Assembly (NCBI RefSeq): GCF_019711195.1
Contig: NZ_CP081299.1
Location: 372,001-436,000 of the forward strand
From: Dyadobacter sp. NIV53
GTDB lineage: Bacteria > Bacteroidota > Bacteroidia > Cytophagales > Spirosomataceae
DNA length: 64,000 nt
Direction: 5' to 3'
Shown here: positions 56,088 through 64,000 of the stretch, one piece after another
How the letters are laid out: each line of letters opens with the position of its first letter
How positions within the stretch are numbered: position 1 is the stretch's first letter
Position numbers and translations under genes: made by a program
The notes under the pieces: model-generated
The model's database searches: none
What the model was told of the DNA's origin: nothing
Seen by the model: the letters and a program-made list of their open reading frames with translations, nothing else

Positions 56088-59000
56088 TTAAAATCTTAAA
56101 TTCAAATTAAATCCAATGCTTCGTGTTGGCGGTAACCCGGGCCAGAAATCGAGCCCGGCGGAATTGTCCGAGGAATTGATCACCTCTTCAGGATCCATAT
56201 TTTCTGTCCATTTTTTAATGATCAGGACATTGTTCGCAACAGCGCTCAGCCTTAATCCCTGGATAAATGATTTGGCAGGCAAAAGTTTGCCCAGGTCATA
56301 GCTTAAAGTAAGTTGCCTTAATTTCCAGAATCCCGCATTGGACACGAAATCTTCATTGATTCCCAATGGATTAATGGATTCATAAAAAGGCTGAACGGCC
56401 GCTTTGGTCTGGTTAATTTCTCCGTCAGGATTCACGCCGTTTCCGATCACAAAGCCTTCCGCACGGCCAGGCAGGGTACGTTTGGATAAACCATGCCGCA
56501 TATAATTGATATTTCTTCCGGCAATCATTTTATACCCCAGCTTAAAATCTATCAGCGCGGACAGGATTATTCCCTTGTAAGTGAATGTGTTGGTAATTCC
56601 CCCAAAATATTTCGGCAATGCATTTCCTACATTTTTCAGGGTATTGTTACGCAAAGGCATTCCGCTGTTTTTATCAAAAACCTGCCTGCCCTGTGCATCC
56701 CTCAAATAAGTAAAGGTGTATAATTGCCCGATTGGCTTTCCCACAACTTCATTCAAAGTCCTGCCGCCGCCGCCGCCAACAGTAATTACAGTATCCTTAT
56801 CTGCCAGGCCAAGTTTCAGCACTTCTGAAGTATTATAGGACGCATTTACACTTACATCCCAACGGAATGATTTGGTATTAACCGGCGATCCGGTCAGCAA
56901 TATTTCCAGCCCCTGGTTCATGCTTCTTCCTACATTGATCAGTTTATTAGTATAGGATGATGCATCTGAAATCTGCGCCGCAAGTATCTGGTCTTCGGTG
57001 ATTTTGTGGTAATAAGTAAAATCAAGGCCGATCGCATTTTCAAACAATTTCAGTTCCAGTCCGGCTTCTGCTTCTTTCACCCTCAACGGACGCAAATCCC
57101 GGTTTGGAACAGTCGAAACATTAATCCCTCCTACCGGAACCGGCTGACCGGCCGGATTAGGAAAGGAATTATTATCAACCGCATAATAAAGCGCATTCGA
57201 ATATGGGTTTACATTATCAGAACCAACCTGTGCATAAGCAGCCCTCAACTTACCAAAAGACAACCAGGCAGGAAGGTTAGAAAATGCCTGTGAAAAGACA
57301 AAACTACCCGTTACGGACGGATACAAAATACTTCGGTTTGCGGGCGCAAGTGTTGAAAACCAGTCGTTTCTGGCAGTCACATTCAGGTACAAAAATTCCT
57401 TATAACTTATCGTTGCGGCACCAAACAACGAATTGATTTTCTTTTCTGTGAGGCTGTAAAACGGATTTTTCACCCTTCCATTCATCACGGTGTATAAACC
57501 TGGCTGGATAAAATCCTGTACTGTCACACTGTTGTAATCCATACGTGCATATCGGGTATTTCCTCCCAAAGTAACATCCAGGCCAATTGGCCCGAAAGTA
57601 TGATTTCCACCCAGAATAAAATCCAGATTTCTTTCCGTATTCCGTCTGACGTCCTGTGTAAATGAGCCGTTTACAAAACCAACCGGCGCTTTGGCGATCG
57701 GAGCGTATCCATTAGGAATATTGTAATCCTGGCCACGTACATAAAAATCCTGGGCAATTCTTCCCTGTAAATAGAGCCAGTCAGTAAACTGGTATTTCAG
57801 CGCAATATTTCCAAAAATCCTGTCCCTAGTAATATTTTCAAAATGATGGCTCAGTGAATAATAAGGATTATTACGTACCAAAAATCTTGAAAAAACAAAT
57901 TCATCACCATTTGGCAGCGTCTGGTTGTCTTTCAGTGCCTGGAAGGGCATCGAATTTGCCAGTGTAAATATGACTGTTGAAGTGGCAAAATCCTGAGCGT
58001 CTATCTGAGGCGGATTTGTATTTTTTTCTTTTGAATAATTGATGTTACCGTTGGCCGTCAGCCTTTTAGAAATATTCTGGCTAAAACCCAGATTGACGAC
58101 CTTTTTATTAAAAGTATTATTTTCAACAATTCCCTTGTTGTCCGTATTGGATAGTGAAAGGCTGAATCCGCCATTTGTCCCATTGTTTGACACAAGTAAC
58201 GGTGTTTGTCAGATTGGTACCAACCCGATAAAACTTTTTGACTCTGTGCCGCACCGGTTCATACGGATATACCTCGTTGTCAAACAAAATTTGGGTCATT
58301 CCCGGCTCGAATTTCTCTCCAAAACTCCATACACCGGAAGTCGGATTGGGAGTTGTGGGCCGTTTTCCACCCTCGCCCTGCCCATATTCATATTGAAAAT
58401 CTGTAAAATCAAGAGGTGTATCTGTGGTAAAATTCATGTTATAGGTAACTCCTAAGCCAGTGCCTGAGCCTCTGCTTTTTGTTGTGATCATCACCACACC
58501 ATCTTTCGCACGCGAACCATATAAAGCAGCAGCAGTTGCCCCTTTCAGTACAGTCATCGATTCTATATCATCCGGATTGATACTTGACAAACCGTCTCCG
58601 CCATCTGAATTATTAGCCGAACGCTGTCCGTAATCTCCACCGCCGGCATAATTTGAATTGTCAATCGGAACACCATTTATTACAATCAACGGGCTGTTCT
58701 GGCCGCTGAATGAAGATTGCCCGCGGATTCGAATTTTGGCCGTTCCGCCCGGTCCTGTCGACAAGGACGAAATATTAACACCTGCCATTTTGCCCTGTAA
58801 ACCACTCAGTACATTGGGCGATCGGTTGGTTGAGATCTGGTCAGTGTTGACTGTGGCGGTTGCATATCCCAGCGTTTTAGCCTCGCGCTTTATCCCAAGC
58901 GCAGTTACTACGACCTCTGTAAGATTTTTTTCTTCCTGAACCAATTGTACATCAATCACAGAACGCGAATTAACACTAATGGTCTGACTTACATAACCAA

Positions 59001-59223
59001 TATATGAGAACACCAGTGTTGCACCGGATGGCGCCGAAATTACATATTTGCCATCCGAATCGGTCACAGTTCCCTGATTGGTACCGCCTACCAGAATGTT
59101 GACGCCGGGCAGAATTTCGGCTGTCGGGCTGGTTACCTTTCCGGAAATGGTCAGGTTTTGTGCCAGAATTATACTTCTGCTCAAAAGCAGAATGCTAATG
59201 ATGAGTTTTAAATGTATTTTCAT
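56088..59223 (-). pseudogene. SusC/RagA-type receptor split by one frameshift
   Basis: Two frames on one strand join into a 1044-residue receptor: 58123-59223 (signal peptide ending IILAQ, carboxypeptidase-regulatory domain, plug with ESMTVLKGATAAALYGSRAKDGVVMITTKSRG) and 56088-58193 (the barrel, ending GFNLNLRF). They meet near 58194-58195, where one extra base in a TT of the minus strand shifts the frame; deleting it reads ...NTVTVSNNGTNGG.... I chose the start at 59223 as it opens the signal peptide. The SusD partner lies 22 bp downstream. If the shift is real, the receptor is inactive; if a sequencing error, it is intact. Confidence 0.85.
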
Positions 59224-59705
59224 AACGTTAAGATGAGCAATAGACCACCTGTTTGAATCGAAATACTGCAATAACTATATGCATTATACGTACACCGTCA
59301 AGTCTTCCCGTGCCGGCTATGTAAATCCAGTCATCAGGAAATGCTTTAACGATTAAGCTATCCGGAACAACAAAGTCTTTCCCAGGCTATTTTTTCAAAA
59401 ATAACCGGTCAGTTTTCTGCGAAATATGGAAATAAGGAATCTACGTTTTGCTACTTTCAGGTTTTAAGGTTTTTAAAACAGTAAGAAAATGCAATTAAGA
59501 AGTGTGTTTTGGAAAAAGGAACGTGTAGTCAGGTAACGCGGCGCTTTCTGATCTTGATGAAGTGACCCAAATTTATGTTTAATCGATTAAACAACAAAAT
59601 ATTTATAACTTTTATTTTTATATTTTTTCCATAAATAAACATATTAACAGAGAATTAAAACTAGTTGTTATTTCAATATAATTTTAGTAGAGTAAATTCT
59701 ATCAA
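59224..59705. other. SusC upstream regulatory region
   Basis: 482 bp without a gene between the SusC start and the REC-PAS stop. It is AT-rich near 59580-59700. The one clear structure is the palindrome at 59577-59592. No complete promoter was found, though the region should carry the SusC promoter. Confidence 0.5.
59577..59592. promoter_or_regulatory. LacI-type operator palindrome
   Basis: GTTTAATCGATTAAAC is a perfect 16-bp palindrome with a central CG, the shape of LacI-family operators. It lies about 354 bp before the SusC ATG (59223). The lacI gene at 51946-52983 is the only such regulator in the window, so it is the likely binder (inference). Confidence 0.5.
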
Positions 59706-60707
59706 TCAAATTTTATTCGTTTTGTTGGAAATGCTCCGGATCACGTCGTCCAGTTCCCGGGCCGACATTAAAATGTAGTCAAGTAGTTCATTTTGCTCTT
59801 CCTCCGTGTTTTCATAATTTTTTATCAGGCCCACCAGGCTCATCAACCTGGCAACCGGCGCTCTCACTACATGGGATTGCAGCCACGCAATTTCTTTCAG
59901 TTTTTCATTTTGGTTTTCAATCGCCTTAATATAATTGAGCCGGTCTGTAATATCAGTCGCGAGCACCACATTTGCTTCCCTGTTTTTAAACCAGATTTTA
60001 TTTGCTTTTATGTCAAGACGTATAAACTCGCCGCTTTTTTTCCTGTTCCTGAAAGTACCATCAAAATGATTCTGATCTGAATTTTTAATAAATAACATAG
60101 CTGCTTCCAGCTCAGGTATATCTTCCTCAGACCTGATATCCCGGATCGTCATCGCCATAAATTCTTCGCGATTGTAACCGTAATGCTCAATAGCAGCATC
60201 ATTGACATCTAAAAATTCCAGCGTTTCCAGATCATACACCCACATCGGCTGCGGGCTGAGATGAAACAGGTTACTATATCGTTTTTCTGATTCTTCCAGT
60301 TCAATCGACTTTTTCTTGCGCTCAATACTGTATAAAATGCTTTTATACAATGATGATGAAGATAGATCATCTTTTAAAAGATAATCTGAAATACCCAGGG
60401 CAAGGGAATTTACACTAAAGCGGACATCAGCATACCCGGTTAACACGATAATTGGAATGTCGGGCGAAATATCCATCATTTCCAGGATAAGGCTGGCCCC
60501 GTTTTTATCAGGCAACGACAAATCCAGCAAAATGACGTTAACGGCCAGTTTTTCAACCGTTAGCAGATTTTTGCATTCCTTAAAATCTTTTGCATGAAAG
60601 ATATGCAGAGAAACGCTTTGCTCCTCTAAGAATTCGGTTATCAGTTCCAGATCTCCCGGATTGTCTTCTACAATTAAAATTTCATACTGTCTGTTACTCA
60701 TTTCCAT
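59706..60707 (-). CDS. REC-PAS protein with a histidine phosphotransfer helix but no ATPase domain
   Basis: 333 residues in three parts. A CheY-like receiver (about 8-125) has the acidic pair E14/D15, phosphoacceptor D62 (LLDLSLPDK) and a T/K pair. A PAS domain (about 140-258) follows. The C-terminal helix pair carries H279 in QSHVVRAPVARLMSL, the phosphoacceptor motif of Bacteroidota kinases. The protein ends about 54 residues later, so no N, G1 or G2 boxes exist. It may pass phosphate like a phosphotransfer protein or be a truncated kinase. It is last of the kinase-regulator operon, 3 bp after the CheY-like gene. Confidence 0.88.
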   Translation of the reverse strand: MEMSNRQYEILIVEDNPGDLELITEFLEEQSVSLHIFHAKDFKECKNLLTVEKLAVNVILLDLSLPDKNGASLILEMMDISPDIPIIVLTGYADVRFSVNSLALGISDYLLKDDLSSSSLYKSILYSIERKKKSIELEESEKRYSNLFHLSPQPMWVYDLETLEFLDVNDAAIEHYGYNREEFMAMTIRDIRSEEDIPELEAAMLFIKNSDQNHFDGTFRNRKKSGEFIRLDIKANKIWFKNREANVVLATDITDRLNYIKAIENQNEKLKEIAWLQSHVVRAPVARLMSLVGLIKNYENTEEEQNELLDYILMSARELDDVIRSISNKTNKI

Positions 60708-60710
60708 CTT

Positions 60711-61145
60711 TTACAATTTATGAGAGGGCAGTTTTACAACATTTATAAAAAAGTTTTCAACACTGGCTAATACGGGACCGAAATTTTCGGCATCCACCGG
60801 CTTGGTTACATAACAATTTGCATAGTTCCGGTACGCCCGGTTTATGTCCGTATCTGATGATGAAGTTGTAAGCATGACCACAGGAATGTGTTTCAGCTTA
60901 TGAGAAGCCTTAATATACTGGAGTACTTCGTGCCCGTTTTTTTTTGGCAAATTAATATCCAGAAAAATCAAATCGGGCGAATCCGCCTGAGCGTATGCAC
61001 CAGTTTTATCAAGCAGGTCAATGGCCTGCCTCCCATCTCTGGCCACAGTAACCCTGGCCGAAAATCTACCTTCTTCCAATGCTTCTGTTGTCAGAAGAAT
61101 ATCGCCTTCATTATCTTCAACCAATAAAATATGTATGTCTTTCAT
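60711..61145 (-). CDS. CheY-like response regulator (Rcp1 type)
   Basis: A 144-residue single-domain receiver. Conserved residues: E10/D11 (LVEDNEGD), phosphoacceptor D63 (FLDINLPKKNG), T93 and K115 (VTKPVDAENF). The long insertion before the active site and the C-terminal helix are typical of the Rcp1-type regulators that work with phytochrome-like kinases. It overlaps the end of the large kinase gene by 4 bp (ATGA), so it is almost certainly its first phosphate acceptor. No output domain. Confidence 0.92.
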   Translation of the reverse strand: MKDIHILLVEDNEGDILLTTEALEEGRFSARVTVARDGRQAIDLLDKTGAYAQADSPDLIFLDINLPKKNGHEVLQYIKASHKLKHIPVVMLTTSSSDTDINRAYRNYANCYVTKPVDAENFGPVLASVENFFINVVKLPSHKL

Positions 61146-64000
61146 TCTTTTGTTTTTTCAACTGTAAAATAAAAAGTACTTCCTTTTCCCTCTACCGATT
61201 CTACCCATATTTTACCACCGAGACTCTCCACAATTTTTTTGGTAATTGCCAATCCCATTCCAGTCCCAGGAAATTCATCTTTATGATGAAGCCTTTGGAA
61301 AATGATAAAAATCTTTTCAAAATATTCCGCGTCAATACCAATTCCATTATCTGCTACTGCCATTTTCCAATGATCCGGAAATTCCTTAGCCGTAATTTCT
61401 ATCACCGGCGGTATGCCTGCTTTAATATATTTCAGGGCATTTCCGATCAGGTTTAACAACACCTGACGAAGCTGCGTTTTATAACTCCCAATAACAGGGA
61501 GATTGGTTTTATGGATCACTGCACTTTTTTCCTCGATCTGGTTCATCAGTAAAATTTCAATCTCACTTACTAATTCACTCAGATCGACTTTTTCCAATTT
61601 ATCATCTGTTCTGCCCACCCTTGAAAATTCCAGCAGGTCCAGGATAATATGGCGCATCCGTTTTGCTCCGTCCACAGCAAAATCAATATATCTTTTACCT
61701 TTCTCATCCAGTACATCCTTATATTTTCTTTCAAGCTGGGTCAGAAAGCCCGTGATCATGCGCAGCGGTTCCTGCAAATCGTGTGATGCTACATAAGCGA
61801 ATTGTTCCAGCTCGGCATTGGACATGGCAAGCTCCTTGGTTTGTTTCTGAAGATTTGCATTCAGTTCGTTCAACCGGATCTCTGTAAGCTTGCGATGTGT
61901 AATATCTTTGAAATAGACAGACAAACCGGAGTCAGATGGGAAAGCGCTGATCTCATACCATCTGACCATCGGTTCGTAGTAATCCTCAAACCGCACAACC
62001 TGATTGGTTTCAATTGCCTCGGCATATTTATGATATGAATAAGAATTTACACTATCGGCAAAAACCTCCCATAAATTCTGGCCTAACATTTTGTCCTTGT
62101 GTGGACCCAACTGTTTTTCAGCCTGGCTGTTCCAGTAAGTCACAATCCACTGCCTGTCCACTGCAAAAAAAGCATCGTCTATACTTTCCAGAATGGTATT
62201 TTTTTCTTCAAGTGTTTTAAGCAGTGTCAATTCGGCCACTTTCCGATCGTTGATGTCCTGAATGCTACCATAAAGCCTCCTGCAAGTTCCATTTACGAAT
62301 TCGCCTTCACCAATTGCCCTTACCCATTTCAAATTGCCTTTGGCTGTTATCATCAGTAATTCCACATCCCAGGGAGTTCCGTAAAGTATACATTCGTCTA
62401 CTTTTTGTGTAATCAAATCCCTGTGTTTTCCTTCAGGATAAAAGCTTATTCCGGTTTCGATATCAGCCGAATATGATGCATCGACCTCATGTATATTCTG
62501 TGTTATTTCGGACCAGTATGAAGTCTCCTTCACCAAATCAATTTCCCAGCTACCCAGACGGGCCATAAGATTGGCTTTGTTCAGGAGTTCTTCCAGTTCC
62601 TTTTTTCTGTAATATCCCTTGCAACCGCAAAAATTAATCCCTGCTCAGGAGATGGCGATGCCGTCCACGCAAATCTCTTAATCCTGCCCGATTTGGTATA
62701 ATACCGATTTTCTATATAATACGTTGCCTCGCTTTTTCCCACATCATTCAGTGCTGTTCCTATCTGGAGTCTATCGTCGGCGTGGACAAAATCTACAATC
62801 GGAGTAGATAGTATTTCCTCTTCACTGTATCCCAGCATCTGGCACATAGCAGGATTGATCTTTTTAAAATAACCATCAACCCCCACACTACATATAATAT
62901 CAGGAGCAAAACGGAAGATCTGGTTCAGGTCATCTTCAAGCTGCTTCCTTTTGATTTCCGCACCGGTATGAATACTCAGACTTTCAAATAAACCTGATAA
63001 TTTATCCGGGACTGGCTGGTAAGTTACCTGCCCCAAAACAATGGCCCCAATTACCTCTTCATTATAAACGACCGGGATACCATACGCAGTTTTTAGGCCA
63101 GCTCTTTCGGCAGCTTTGGCCCGTGGAAATTCAAAGCCCGTATCAGCATTCCAGTATTGTATCTTTTTTGTTTTCCAGGCCGATCCTGGCAGCCCCTCAC
63201 CTTTACTAAAACTATTTATCTGATGGCTATGTCTGTAAAAATCTTCTGTTATACCCGTTTCAGAAAACGAAGCAACCAGGTTCATCTTTTTTCCGTCAGT
63301 ACTGATCAGCCAGGCTTCGGCCATGCTGAATTGCCCAAAGACAACAAGCTTTTCAAGCATTTTCTGTAAAGCCGGATTAAGTGCTATCGGCTCATTGAAT
63401 AATCTGCTGATTTCAACCAAAAGCAATTTTTCAAGCTCTTCATTTTTTCGCTGGGTTACATCACGTTCAACGGATATAAAATGGTTGATATGGCCGTTGT
63501 CGTCAGCCACCGGACTGATAGCCATATTGACCCAGAATTCTTCACGGTTCTTTTTATAATTAATAATTGTGATCTCACAGGATTCCAGATTGTTGAGACA
63601 TTCAGCTAGTTTGTCGAGTTCCTTTCTATCTGTTTTTCTGGCCTTGCAAAATCCTTGGAGTTTTGCCAATTACTTCCTCTGCTGCATAACCGGTCATGAG
63701 GGTAAAAGCCCTGTTCACATATATTATTTTCGGTCCGGGTTCATTCAATGGAAATGCTTCAGTGATCATCACCGCATCAGTAGTATTGGTAATAACCGAT
63801 TCCAATAATTTGAGCCTGTATTCTTCTTCCTTTCTCTTCGAAATATCCTGCATGGAGCCCACCATCCTGATCGCTTTTCCATGATTATCACGAATGATAA
63901 ACCCTTTATCCGTTACATAAGCGTAACTCTGATCCATTTTCTGGTATCTGTACTCGCTCGTCCATTTTGTTTCCTTGCTATCAAGTGCCTCATAAACCGA
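61142..64000 (-). pseudogene. Multi-PAS/GAF sensor histidine kinase, 5' end outside window, with two frameshifts
   Basis: Three frames on one strand form one kinase: 63626-64000, 62581-63669 and 61142-62566. In order they give a partial PAS domain, a PAS domain (ITNTTDAVMITEAF...GYAAEEVIGKTPRILQG), a GAF domain (LLLVEISRLFNEP...YGIPVVYNEEVIGAIVLG), three more PAS domains, a phosphoacceptor helix (H in YVASHDLQEPLRM, DNA 61782-61784) and an ATPase domain (NLIGNALKY, DNGIGID, GTGMGLAI). The first join is at an A5 run (63633-63637), one base too many. The second is at an A6 run (62602-62607), one base short. No membrane segment is seen. It overlaps the CheY-like gene by 4 bp, so the two are a signalling pair. 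Confidence 0.85.

Overview
The window looks like chromosome of a Bacteroidota bacterium, most likely order Cytophagales close to Dyadobacter/Spirosomataceae. This is inferred from three SusC/SusD nutrient-uptake pairs, many secreted lipoproteins, multi-PAS histidine kinases, Bacteroidota-type promoters (TTG, about 19 bp, TAnnTTTG) and no visible phage or plasmid genes. No tRNA, rRNA, CRISPR array or intact insertion sequence was seen.

Layout. 1-2.7 kb: tail of a SelA-like PLP enzyme, then an RsbQ-like alpha/beta hydrolase followed by a PAS histidine kinase. 2.9-10.3 kb: peptidase cluster (M14, TldE/PmbA, TldD, M20). 10.7-18 kb: small genes (DUF2892, DUF3800, START, phosphoesterase), an AraC/lipocalin divergent pair, and a purine permease with an exported MTA/SAH nucleosidase. 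18-23.8 kb: a SusC-SusD-DUF1735 operon. 24.6-30.8 kb: a TetR-controlled RND efflux operon (TetR, adaptor, pump, TolC). 31-36 kb: sulfatase, GH15 enzyme, secreted PPC-domain protein, and a quinone-redox pair (mdaB/ygiN type). 36.2-39 kb: small lipoproteins, an AraC remnant and a frameshifted YCF48-like protein. 39.4-59.2 kb: a large minus-strand locus, probably for uptake and breakdown of sugars or sugar acids. It has two SusC/SusD pairs, a PQQ dehydrogenase carrying cytochrome c, three enolase-superfamily dehydratases with twin-arginine leaders, a LacI regulator, a 2-dehydro-3-deoxygalactonokinase and an MFS transporter. 59.7-64 kb: a phosphorelay of a large PAS/GAF kinase, a CheY-like regulator and a REC-PAS protein with a histidine helix but no ATPase domain.

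Likely cooperation (inference). In the sugar-acid locus the outer-membrane SusC/D pairs import substrate, the PQQ enzyme oxidises sugars in the periplasm, the dehydratases form 2-keto-3-deoxy acids, the MFS protein carries acids inward and DgoK phosphorylates them. The matching aldolase is not in the window.

Two cross-cutting features stand out. Intergenic gaps carry degenerate seven-base tandem arrays, twice arranged as facing inverted arrays, placed just after a stop codon. Five one-base frameshifts split four otherwise normal genes, mostly at or beside homopolymer runs; they are either sequencing errors or real inactivation.
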